DNA from: Mortierella alpina
Lineage: Eukaryota > Mortierellomycota > Mortierellomycetes > Mortierellales > Mortierellaceae
NCBI GenBank assembly: GCA_029449245.1
Contig: JANATF010000011.1
Location: 992,001 to 1,056,000, forward strand
Direction of reading: 5' to 3'
Length of the DNA: 64,000 nucleotides
Positions 11,303 to 22,756 of this stretch are shown in pieces. Positions within the stretch are counted from its first letter, which is position 1; each line of letters opens with the position of its first letter. The notes under the pieces were generated by a model. That model was not told where the DNA came from. It saw only the letters and a list, made by a program, of their open reading frames with translations, and made no database searches. The translations under genes were made by a program, and so were the position numbers.

Positions 11303-14300
11303 GGTGTGTGTGTAAGGAGGATTGTGTGAAGAACAAATGATCCAAATGCCTGCCCTCCCATCACCTGAAGTCCGTTCGAAAACAAAGCCCGCTATTCCGC
11401 CGGTGGCTTGGCTGGGCATCTCACTTTCCAATAGCAGGTACCGGTAGGCTTCAACATTACATTTCTCGCCACTCTTCAACATAAGAGATGACTCCAGTTG
11501 CAACTATTCGATGGCGGGGGGAGTACTTGAAGTTGTAGACAGTCTCGCAATCGCCCCTCGCTGAGCACAACGAGCAAGAGCTGGACGGTTATCGCTCGAA
11601 TACATGCAGTCGGTCTCGCATGAAATGTTGGTGATACAGCAGTTTCAAGTATGTAGCAACTCCACCACCGCCGAGCTTCATATCATCGCCGTCGCAGGCA
11701 CTGCGCTTGATCAGGGTTGGGGAACCGACAACGGACTGGAAGACCGAGAGGGCAACCACGCCAAGGGGCAGGAAAGACAGAATGAGGGGTAGTATGGGGT
11801 ATTTATACCTGACAAAATAACCTGAAAGGATCGCTTGTTGCATTGAGAAGGAACGACGGGCAGAGTTCATCACTCGATGACAATATAGAACGACAAGTAG
11901 GACCTCGTGCCTTTGATCATGTATGTGGGAGTGGAAGCATGTCGCCTACAACGCCCTATCGACTGAATGTAAATGAGAAAACGTGTTGCGTGGACTTTGC
12001 TTCTAAACCATCAAAGTTACGTCTGCAGGGACTGATGACTTCCAGTAAGGCTATTCAAGGTGCATTGAACCTTCTACCTAAGCCGCGTAATCTACAAGAA
12101 ATGACATACAGCAAGATCATAGAATCTCGACTGCGAACCTTTAGCAAGACCTGTTGCTTAGCAGGGCAGTACTCGTCTCGCGCATTTCGTTGATGCTGTG
12201 AAGTCTCTAACACTGGGACTAAACTCCAAAGTAATCGTCATCTGTGCCATCTTCACCCGCATGTCTGCATGCGCTCAAACAAGCGAGGGCCGTGAATAGT
12301 GATATTACGAAAGTGTAAAAGCCGATCCTTAAGTAATTGCTACTTGGTCCTATCGGTCAGCATGCTCCTGCGCATCTTGCTTAGCTTAGTAGACCGCCAA
12401 CTATGCAACAGCGCCTTTACTTGGTTTGCGCGGTTTGCAAAACTGAGCCGCTGATAGGCAGCACTCAAGAAATCATATCACGGGGCTGCTGGGTAGTGTA
12501 TTATATTTGCTTTCTTGTCATGGTTTAGTCCTCGTTGGTTCATAATACAGCGATGTTGCAACAAGAGGAGGTCAGGGGATGTGGGTTTATATGATATTTA
12601 ATAAGGTAGGCAAAGTCTGATCTTCTTGCAGAGGAAGGCAGCGTCTATTTATCTATGACTGTGAGGGTCCGAGCAAGGTCGCGTTCCAGTCTCTTACGGC
12701 TTGGCGTTATCCTAGTTCTGGTCTCTAACGATGCGCCCTCAACTCCTGTTACACTCTTGGAGGCATAGTACTTGGTGTAACGGATCTGTTCTATTGCAGA
12801 TGTTCACAAATCACGGACTGGTGTGCCGCAATGGTTCAATGCCCCCTTCGCGGGGTGGTGTTGGTTTTCTATTGGCCTTTTGTAGAGGAGATAGAAGAGA
12901 CCTCGATGCTTTCGACATTGGAAAAGGAGGAATTTACTGGGAAGATCCAACCATTTATTAACCGGAGCGGGACACCACAGCTTCATCGACAGTGCACTAG
13001 ACGTTTGCACAAAAAGAAGCGGAATATCGGCACTACATAACTGAATTTCAAAGGTTGCTTCACTTATAATGGCGCCTTTCGTATCCCCAACCTTTATGGA
13101 TATCCTCCGTTGACTCAATATTGGAGCACTTTCTGAGCCAAGATCTGAAGCTGTAGACCTTCCCCTTCAGGACTCTGTAGTATCTGGCTAATGAACCCTT
13201 GAAATCGCTTGCACTTGCTTGCAGAGTAGATCTCTGTGGAGTAGGCAGAGGGCGGACAAAGAAATTTACGCATGGTGCACAGTTGAACGCTCAGAAAGTT
13301 GCTGTGGAGAGAAGCAACGATGCACAAGCAGCAAAACACATGACGATCGTTGTTGGCAAATGTCGACCAAATGGGGAAATTTTGCCGTCATCTGAATTTA
13401 AACCTCAGCTCAAATGCACGGATAAATTCTTTCCTTGGAAGGGACAGAATGGCCCGGTTACCGTTGAGCGAGTCGACTACAGTAAAGCCTCAAGTCTGGG
13501 ATAAAATTCTTTGACGAGAACGGATGCAGTTGTCATCAAACATGAACTGCGTCGCAAGACGAAGACTACTTTGCCCAAGGAAGACCATGTATACTTGCTT
13601 GCCACACACAACCTTGAGCACAACTTTTATTGGAATCAATATAACGAGTCCCCACCCGTTGCTAGTAGGCTTAATTTGGCCGCGAAAAAAAATAAAAAAA
13701 ATAAAAGTCCACCAGGGCGCAGTTTGAGAGGCAAGAACAATTCGATGTGGGTGCAATTGCGGGTCTTTGTGGGTTCCACGACTTTGCAGCAGGTCATGAA
13801 TTATCAAAACTTGTTGAAAAAGGAAAGCGTAGCGAGCAATGTTGAAACACCCCCACTGCGGGAGTGAGGAGTGGACAATTCAGATGATATCAGAGGGGAG
13901 TGTTGCAGGGGAACGAACAACGTGTTACGATAATAGGATCCACGGGTATATTCTGCCGATTAACAACAAGATGCTGCCCATGAGAACGATGGCGTTATGT
14001 AACAGGTAGTGCGTTTTTACAGGGGTTCAGGGGGATCCTCTGTGCCGATCACCCCGTTACTACTGTAATACACTCCAAGTTTAAAGTCACAAAGGAAAAA
14101 ATGTCCACCGGTTGCTGTGTCAAAAGTCCACGTTCGTGAACCTGACGGTCACTGGGTACGGATTCCTTAAGGAAGGGAAGCATGATCGAGTGGCAGTAGG
14201 GATATGGGCGGGGGGTAAATTTTGACGCCGGAGCAGATCGTTCCTGGCAGATTTTACGTATCATAAACATATCACAGCTCAGCCGAGAAACGGAGACGAA

Positions 14301-15588
14301 ACTGAGGGGAAAGGTGAACAAACGTCCATGGTATTTAGGTGAAAATCAAGAGAACCCCTCTTTGCTAGTGTACTGTAAATCCATACAATACAGGATACTG
14401 TAGATGGCACAGAGCAGATCGAAAGGTTAGAAAAACGTGCTCCATGCTCAACCAAATTAATTGAGCGCATTTTTATCTGTGCCACTGGGGCGAATGCGCC
14501 CTATCACGGAAGACTATATTCCCGGAGGCTTCTTGTCAAGCCATCGACGCCCAGGGCTGAAAACAAAAGGATGATGCCAACAGAGTGCTGAGTAATGTAT
14601 GTTGCAGCATCACAGTACTGCGCCTGCATTATGGTCGTTTGAGTCACCTCTGCAGCACGTTACGACAAGGCGACGGGTTGTGGGAAGCGGCAGGTAAGGT
14701 GGCGAGGATAAAGGCGGTGTGACAAAAGTTGCCTATGAATCGCGGAGAGTGATGGCGAACGCATGTGTAATGCGGGTAGGGTGGAGAGTGCATGCACTCC
14801 ATGTATACATGCAAATGTATGAATAGAGAACTGAGAAAGAGATCTGCACAGAAAAAAAGTGGAAGGGAGAAAAAGAGAGTTTCCGGCTCGAGTTTAGCCA
14901 TCTCACCCCTCTGATTTGCTTATCGACAGGCCTGACACTGGGCAGGGCTGTCGGCCAAGGACTAGCGGAGGCAATCGCCTGGTTCGCCGTACGGCGTTCG
15001 CCTTCCTGGTTAGGGCTAGTACTGTACTTAGTCAGAGGGCAGCTTATAGGGCGGAATATGCCTCGCAAAGCAGCTTCAATAAGATCTTCACACATGGGTT
15101 GGCAGTGGTGTGGCTCTCCGCCGGGAATAAAAGGGCCCGATCATATAGTGGATTGAATGGAAACTGAATGAGGGAACCTTAAAGTTCTATTTTTCTCAGT
15201 CTCACCCTTCGAAGGTCCGCACATTCATCATCCTAGCCTGAAATCGTGCTTGATGAGAATCCGTTGTTCCGTGATTGCCGGATAACGACATGGCCCTGAA
15301 AATATATAAAGGTCAACCTCCTCCTTGGCACAGCGGTTTTCTTCTTCATCGTCTTCATCATCTTTTTTCGTTTCTCCTTCTTGCTTAATTCTTTTTTTGT
15401 TTGTATTCTACGTTAATACCATTCCTTCCCCTCTCTCCCTGCATTCACATCAGCACAGACACACCGCAGCATTTTGATTCTCACTCACACAACACCATCC
15501 CTCTCCACTCAATATATTACCCCAATCGACTCTATACTCCTTTTAACCACCAGCACATTGCGAGCCCACACAAACATTTCCCTGCGCT
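11303..15588. other. Gene-poor region of about 4.3 kb upstream of the PDR transporter
   Basis: No coding region could be supported on either strand: open frames are short, lack motifs and do not join at splice sites. The left end must hold the QCR7 promoter. The right end (about 15.3-15.59 kb) is the transporter promoter and leader, with a TATA box and long pyrimidine-rich tracts. A stretch of A-runs lies near 13,684-13,705. No tRNA B-box with a matching acceptor arm was found. Confidence 0.5.
15303..15310 (+). promoter_or_regulatory. TATA box of the PDR transporter gene
   Basis: TATATAAA lies 279 bases before the start codon. It is followed by a strongly pyrimidine-rich leader (about 15,340-15,400), a pattern typical of highly expressed fungal genes. 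Confidence 0.6.
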
Positions 15589-18500
15589 ATGTCCAACCCC
15601 GGAGATCATAATTCGGGAACACCTGAGGTCAAGAGACCGACGGGTATCTTGCGCAACGCCTCCCACCATCAGCCACACCCCCAGGAAACTGTCATCGCCC
15701 TTGACAATGAAAAGGCAGAGGTCCCTGACGAGGACACAGATGATGACGATGACTCTGAGCACCACTCCTCCACCGGCACGTACGAGGATGCCGTCAGCGG
15801 TCGCTGGGGCGAAGGCCCTTCCCGCGTGAATGTTGTCGGTGCGGAGAAGGACTTCAAGAAGCTAGAGCGCCAGCTCACGAGGCGCTCATCGCTCTACCGC
15901 ACGCAAACGGGCGAGAAGGCCAAGAACGACGGTGGCGACTTTGACTTGACCGATTATCTCAAGGACGTTCTGCCACGCGCTGAGGAGGCCGGCATCAAGC
16001 GCCGCAACTTGGGTGTTTCCTGGGAGAACCTCGAGGTCCTGGGTGAAGGTGTCGGTGCCCAGTACATCAAGACCTTTGCCGATCCTTTCATTGGTATCTC
16101 CAACCTCATCAACCCCTACTTCTGGGCCAAGAAAGCCTTCTCCAAGAAGGAAGCTCAGCCCAAGACCATTACCCGCACGATTCTTCATCCCATGAACGGT
16201 TTCTGCAAAGATGGTGAAATGATTCTTGTTCTTGGTCGCCCTGGCGCTGGTTGCTCAACTTTGCTCCGTGTCCTTGCCAACGATCACAAGAACTACAAGG
16301 ATGTCCAGGGTGATATCACCTATGGCCCTTTCTCTTCTGATGAAATCGGCCTGCATCATCGTGGCGAGGTTTTGTACAACCAAGAAGGTAAGAATTTTTT
16401 TTTTCCCGATCTAAATTCATTCGAGGTCATTAGTTAACCATGACTCCTACTTCCTCCATACAACAGATGATTTCCACTACCCCACTTTGACTGTCCGCCA
16501 GACTCTCACGACTGCGCTGAAGACCAAGACACCCGGCAAGCGTCTGCCTGAGCAACCCCACAAGAAGCAGTTTGTCGAGGAGTTCTTGGATGTCCTCACC
16601 AAGATGTATGGTCTGACCAAGCAGGTTGAGACTGTTGTCGGAAATGCGTTTATCCGTGGTATCTCTGGCGGAGAGCGAAAGCGCCTCTCAATTGCCGAGC
16701 AGATGGCCACCCGCTCTGCTGTCAACATGTGGGACGGCTCCACTCGTGGTCTCGACGCCTCCTCGGCTCTCGACTATGTGAAGTCTCTTCGTGTCATGAC
16801 CAACTTGATGTCCAAGGCTACCATGGTTTCCATTTACCAGGCAGTAAGTTGTGTGCTATCTGGTTGCTGTTAAAAATTTTCTTCCAGCTGAAGAAAGAGA
16901 ACCTGACTATTTTCTCCCTTTCTCCATTTCCCTGCTAGTCCGAGAACATCTATGACCTCTTTGACAAGGTTCTCCTTCTCTACGAGGGCCGTTGCATCTA
17001 CTTTGGACCAGCCAACGCTGCTCGTCAGTACTTTATCGACCTTGGCTTCGAGTGCCCTGCTCGCCAGACCACTGCCGATTTCTTGACAGCCGTCACAGAT
17101 CCCCATGAGCGGAAAGCACGCTCTGGTTTTGAGGGTCGTGTGCCCCACACGCCCAAGCAGTTTGAGGACACTTTCAAAGCCTCCGCTTTCTACACGGCTG
17201 TCGAGAAGCAGCGTGTCGAATACCAAGCTTCAGTCACGGAGCGGGTCCCCGTCGCTCACTTCAAGGAGGCCTCAAAGCAGGTCAAGCAGAAGCACGTCTC
17301 TGTTAAGAGTCCCTACACCATCTCATTTGTTGGCCAGGTCAAGGCTTTGACCGTGCGCCAGGTTCAGCTCACCCGTGGCGATATGACTTCTGTCATCTCC
17401 CGTTATGCATCTAACGTAAGTCTCGTTAGCGCTGAATCGTGAACTTTTAGCTGTTGATGCTTTCATGCTCAGTCTTCTCTAACCACATTTCCTTTGCTTG
17501 TATTTGCTGCAACAGGTCATCAAAGCTATCATTGTCGGTTCCGTCTTCTTCAAGCTGGAGGCCAATGCCGGTGGCACGTTCACTCGTGGAGGTGTCTTAT
17601 TCTTTGCCCTCTTGTTCAACGCCCTGATCTCTCAAGCCGAACTGCCTATGGCCATGCAGGGTCGTCCGATCTTGTACAAGCACAAGAACTTTGCCATGTA
17701 CCGCCCTTCTGCCTTTGCCATCGCCCAGATCTGCGTCGATATCCCTTTGATCATCGTCCAGATTCTGTTGTTCTCAGTCGTCCTCTACTTCATGGCTGGA
17801 CTTCAACTTGAGGCTGGCAAGTGGTTCTTCTTCTGCTTCATTCTGTTCCTGACTGCCCTCTGCATGACCGCCTTCTTCCGCATGTGGGCTGCTGTCTCCG
17901 CCACCTTCGATGCCGCCTCCCGCAACTCTGGTCTCATCCTACTGGCTTTGATCTTGTACTCTGGATACATGATCCCCAACCAGGCCATGCACCCATGGTT
18001 TGTCTGGGTTTTCTGGATCAATCCCCTTGCCTATGCCTTCAAGGCCCTGATCTCGAACGAAATGCGTGGTCTTGTCTTCGATTGCACTGGCCCGACGATG
18101 ATCCCTCATGGCCCGACGTACACCGACGTTCAGTACCAGGTCTGCGGCCTTGCTGGCTCTAACCCTGGTATGACTGTGGTCGATGGCTCCGATTACCTGT
18201 ATGCTGCTTACCGTTACAAGACCTCGGAGATGTGGTGGGATGTCCTTGCCGTTGCCCTGTTCTGGCTGCTGTTTGTGTTCATCACCTGCTATGCCCTCGA
18301 GAAGGTCGAGTTCGGAAAGGGAGGCTTCTCTACGAATGTTTACAAGAAGGGATCTATTGAGATCAACAACCACAAGACCGATGACGAGGAGTCTCGCCCC
18401 GCTGCCTCGATCACGACTCTCGATGCCTCCAGCCCTGCCTCGAACAGCAAGGCCAAGGAGAGCTCTGGAATTGAGCTCGAGATGGCAAAGGGAGCCGTCT

Positions 18501-20395
18501 TTGCCTGGGAGAACCTCGACTATGTTGTGCCTTATAAGGCCGATCCTTCCGGCAAGAAACAGCTTCTGACTGGCATTGCAGGTCTTGTAAAGCCCGGCAC
18601 TATGACTGCTCTCATGGGTTCTTCAGGAGCCGGAAAGACCACGCTGTTGGATGTCCTTGCCCAGCGAAAGAACATTGGTACCATCACTGGTCAGGTTGAG
18701 GTCGATGGTGAGGCTCTCCGCCGCGATTTCCAGCGCACGACTGGTTACTGCGAGCAGCTTGATGTCCATGTCCCCGAGTGCACCGTCCGTGAAGCTCTTC
18801 AGTTCTCTGCTCACCTGCGTCAGCCCGCTGATGTTCCCGAGGCCGAGAAGGACGCCTATGTCGAGGAAATCATCAACATCCTCGAGATGCACGATATTGC
18901 CGATGCTCTCATCGGTACCACTGAATCTGGTCTTGGTATCTCGGTTGAGGAGCGCAAGCGTCTCACCATTGGAGTCGAACTCGTTGCCAAGCCCAAACTG
19001 CTGTTCCTTGATGAGCCCACATCTGGTCTCGATGCCCAAGCCTCGTACAACATCATGCGCTTCATGCGCAAGCTGACTGACCAGGGCCAGGCCATTCTGT
19101 GCACGATCCATCAGCCCTCGTCTCAGCTGTTTGCCTTCTTTGATGACCTTTTGCTTCTGGCCAAGGGTGGAAAGACGGTCTTCTTTGGTGAGCTTGGTCA
19201 CGATTCCCAGGACCTGATCCAGTACTTTGAGAAGAACGGTGCCCCCAACTGCGCCGCCGATGCCAACCCTGCCGAGTACATCTTGGATGTCGTTAACGCC
19301 CGCCACTCTGACCTCAACTGGCCCGATATTTGGAACGCCTCAGCCGAGAAGGCCAAGCTTTTGAGCGACATCAAGGCCACGCGCAAGGGTCCCGCTACCA
19401 GCAACGGTGCCGCCATCGTCTCCTCGAATGAGGGTCTCGAGTATGCCACCGACTCTAACATGCAGCTCAAGTATGTCTTCCGCCGTATGGCCAAGACTTA
19501 CTGGCGCCTGCCCCAGTACAACTTTGGTCGCATCTTCCTCATGCTGGTCTTTGCGTTGCTCAATGGCTTCTCGTTCTACAAGCTCAGCGCCACCAAGGTC
19601 GATCTCCAGTCCCGTGTCTTCGTCATCTTCCAGATCATGGTCATGGCCGCCCTTCTCGTCAACATGGTGCAGCCCCGTTTCCATATGGAGCGCCAATGGT
19701 TCTACCGTGAACTCGCTGGCAAATACTACGGCTGGAAGGCGTTCGCTGTCTCGATCATCGCTATTGAGATCCCTTATATCATCCTGTCCAGCTCCATCTT
19801 CTTTGTTGTCTTTTACTGGACCGTTGGCTTCGTCTCAGACTCGGTGTTGACCTTCTATACCTGGTTGATGATCACGATCTTCTGTATGTTCGCTATTACC
19901 CTTGGTCAGCTCATTGCCGCCCTCACGCCCTCGACTACCGTCGCTGCTCTCTTGAACCCCTTCATCTTCTCGACTCTGAACCTGTTCTGCGGTGTCATGA
20001 TTCCCAAGGACAACATGCCCAAGTTCTGGTCCAGCTGGATGTATTGGTTGGATCCTTACCACTACATCATTGAGGGCTTGGTCAGCGCCCAGCTGCACAA
20101 TGTTGAAGTCCGGTGCGCTAGCGACGAGTTCTCAATCTTTAACCCCCCTCCCGGCCAGACTTGCGGCGATTATGCGGCTGCATTCATGGCCAAGGCTCCT
20201 GGATACATCAACAACCTCAACGCGACTTCCAAGTGCGAGTACTGCCAGTACTCTGTTGGTCAGGACTTTTATAACGGCCTGAGCATGGACTTTGCTAACC
20301 GCTGGAGGAATTTGGGCATTCTTTGCATGTACCTTGCCTTCAACATTATCATTCTCTTGGTGGCCATTCGCTATGTCCGCTGGGATCGTCGTTAA
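15589..20395 (+). CDS. PDR-type ABC transporter (ABCG family, full length)
   Basis: This is a plasma-membrane drug or lipid efflux pump of the pleiotropic drug resistance type. Exons 15589-16387, 16467-16843, 16939-17415 and 17516-20395 join in frame to 1510 residues, the usual length, with the (NBD-TMD)x2 order. The first Walker A near residue 216 reads GRPGAGCSTLL, with Cys replacing the usual Lys, and its signature is ISGGERKRLSIAE. The second Walker A near residue 919 is the canonical GSSGAGKTTLLDVL, with the degenerate signature ISVEERKRLTIGVELVAKP followed by LLFLDEPTSGLDA. This asymmetry is normal for PDR proteins, which have one active ATP site. Six-helix membrane blocks follow each NBD. 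The first 100 residues are acidic and Ser-rich, as expected for a regulated cytoplasmic N-terminus. The substrate cannot be read from sequence. Confidence 0.95.
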
Positions 20396-20528
20396 ACTTA
20401 GAGTAGTCCACCCATTTACCCATTTGCATGATTAAAGTAATCACACATCCAATTGACAATGTACCTCCTATGCCTGCTGTTTGATGATCTACTCTTTGTT
20501 TCCATTGTGGCAATTCATGCAGCTTTGA

Positions 20529-20534
20529 AATAAA
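20529..20534 (+). terminator. Poly(A) signal of the PDR transporter
   Basis: AATAAA lies about 135 bases after the stop codon. Confidence 0.5.
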
Positions 20535-20813
20535 TGTATGGGTACCTTAAACAATCGCGCTTGGACGCGCCGTATGGTTGCTGCTGCTGTATATGACGGA
20601 TGCCGCCTCCACTTTTCTCCTATTCCAACTCATTTGGGCTCAAGTGCCTCCCTAACAAATTGGGCATGCCTTCAAACAATTGTTTGTTACGTTTTACCCT
20701 AGCGCACTAGGATTTGAATTCAAGGGGAAAAGTTCGCGTTTGTGCTTCACCCTCTCTCACACAAACACAGGAGTATGCTCTCTCAGTTACCCTGAACAGC
20801 CGTCCGGTATGTC

Positions 20814-20850
20814 TCACTCATGGGTGCCTCACTCATGGATGCCTCACTTG
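20814..20850. repeat. 15-bp direct repeat, two copies plus a partial third
   Basis: TCACTCATGGGTGCC at 20,814-20,828 is followed directly by TCACTCATGGATGCC (one mismatch) and then by TCACTTG. It lies about 500 bases upstream of the LPMO start codon. Confidence 0.75.
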
Positions 20851-21246
20851 ACTATGAGGGGATAACGACCGTTGTTATCAGAGTGGGCTACACCCTACAG
20901 CAAAATACCCTACGGCGAAACACACAGAGGCTGAAAGGGGCTCTCAAAAGCAATTTCCAATCTTTATCCGCTGCTTTGACTGCTACTTTCCTTCTTCGGG
21001 TGCTCAACATTCTTGACCTGCAGTACTGGTTACCAGGATCCAGCAGGATGGACTTTTCCCTTTCAAAAACGATCACCGTTGACCCGCAATTTATTATACA
21101 GGCCAACTGGTCTTGATTGGACTTTAACTGTAGGAGCTATGATGGACTAGCTCAAGTGCAAAATTCCTCAGAGGTACAATGAGTGGCACGGTTTTCGCCA
21201 AGTGCAAAAGTCATGCCTCTTTGTTCTGCCCAACATTCCGCTAGGA

Positions 21247-21253
21247 TATAAAA
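21247..21253 (+). promoter_or_regulatory. TATA box of the LPMO gene
   Basis: TATAAAA lies 97 bases upstream of the start codon, with a pyrimidine-rich leader between. Confidence 0.6.
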
Positions 21254-21349
21254 TCCCGATCTTTTCTTTCACTCTCAGTTACCTTCAAAACACTTGCACA
21301 TCCTTTTCGCACTCCTGAAAATCTACACTGAGTTCATCCATCCTTAACA

Positions 21350-22222
21350 ATGAAAGTCAACACCCTTGCGAGTAGCACGCTCCTTGCTACATCGGCCCTC
21401 CTCTCCCACCTTTTAACAACCTCGGCCCACATCGCCATGTCTAACCCTCCCGGCCAAGCTGGTCCCTGGTCGGACAATCCTAGGAGCGACGTTCATGCCT
21501 GGATCGGCTACAACGGAAAGACTTTTCCATGCGGTAAAGTCGTTAATCTGCTTTCTTAGTCTACCTTGAGTACGTCGACTGAGGCCACCTTGTTCTATGT
21601 AATGCAACTTGCTAACAGACACTCATTCATCTGCTATACTTTAATGTCTGCAGGAGGCTACGAGAAGGGTCCTGTCTCGACCTACAAGGCTGGAGATACC
21701 ATCCCCGTTCGCTTTTGGAACTTCAATATCAAAGACTACAAGCGATTCCCCCCACCCAAGGGTCTGGGCCAGTCTCGCCACGGTGGTGGTGCATGCGAGT
21801 TCTCGCTTTCGTACGATAGCGGCAAGACTTGGCATGTTATCGGACAGTATACAAAGACCTGTCCGGACATGTACTATGAGTGGCCAGTGCTGATCCCCAA
21901 GAATGCGCCCAGCTGCACGGACTCGGACAAGTGTCTGTTCTCGTTCTCGTGGACGGCCTATGCGACCCCACAATTCTACCATCACTGCGCAAATGTGATC
22001 ATTCAGGGCGATGATCAGAACGGCGTCCTTCCCGACCTGGAGATGACGGTGGTGGATGTGAAGCAACTGGACCAAAAGATGAATGTTCACGCGATTGGAG
22101 ATCAGAAGAAGACCACATCTTCGGGTCCTGATAGGAGGGAGAAGGATCTCAATCTGGGAGGTTACTTTGAGTCTGGTGGACCTGCCGGCAAGCAGGGCCT
22201 AGATCTTGGCTTGGTCCGCTGA
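21350..22222 (+). CDS. Secreted AA11-like lytic polysaccharide monooxygenase
   Basis: This is a probable copper-dependent LPMO; AA11 members oxidatively cleave chitin. Exons 21350-21533 and 21654-22222 join in phase 1 to 250 residues. Residues 1-26 are a signal peptide ending Thr-Ser-Ala, so the mature protein would begin with His27, the N-terminal ligand of the copper histidine brace. HGGGACEFSLSYDSGKTW follows the same pattern as the HGGGSCQ-type motif of AA11 enzymes, and YHHCANVII near the end of the catalytic domain matches the family's C-terminal core strand. Six or so cysteines could form disulfides. The tail after about residue 215 is charged and low in structure, without a recognised carbohydrate-binding module. 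Chitin is the likely substrate, either the fungus's own wall or prey, by inference. A relative outside AA11 is possible. Confidence 0.8.
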
Positions 22223-22756
22223 GTCTTTTCAAGTATCACAGTTTTCTTGCAATAGAGTGATATAAATTATAAGAGTTTCAGACCGAATTTAGATTGCCCG
22301 TTGGTGGAGCCTTTTTCTACTAGCTACGGCGATCTTGGTGGTGCGGCAAGTAGGTCAGTTACGGGCTCCGAGGCCGTCGACCTGACCTGGATACTTGCTG
22401 CATCGCGCGCATTCTTTTCAGATGCCAAACATAGCCCATCTGCAAGTACTGGACGCGCAAATAGTTTTTTTTACTCGCACACTTCACCTGCCTTACAAGT
22501 CTCCGCTGCCTCCTCTCTGTACAATTCCCATCATGCAGCACACTGCAGCTTGGAATCCATTGATTTACAGACTATATAGCGTATATTAGGAGGATGCAGG
22601 CTGCGTCTGTCGGCTGATGCCCTTTTCTTCACTTTCATCCGCTAAGTTCGCTCGATTGCAGCATCGTGCTTGAATGAGGTGTATCGATTTTTTTTTTTAT
22701 ATCAGCTATTCCATCTTTGAAGATGCAATTGTCCAATCTGCAACTTCTTCCATGGC
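22223..22756. other. Intergenic between convergent LPMO and F-box genes
   Basis: I see no gene. Two 3' flanks meet here. There is a run of T at about 22,688-22,698. Confidence 0.5.

Larger units (their letters stand above)
20396..21349. other. Intergenic: transporter 3' flank and LPMO promoter
   Basis: I see no gene. It holds the transporter poly(A) signal, a 15-bp direct repeat at 20,814-20,850 and a TATA box at 21,247-21,253. Confidence 0.5.
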
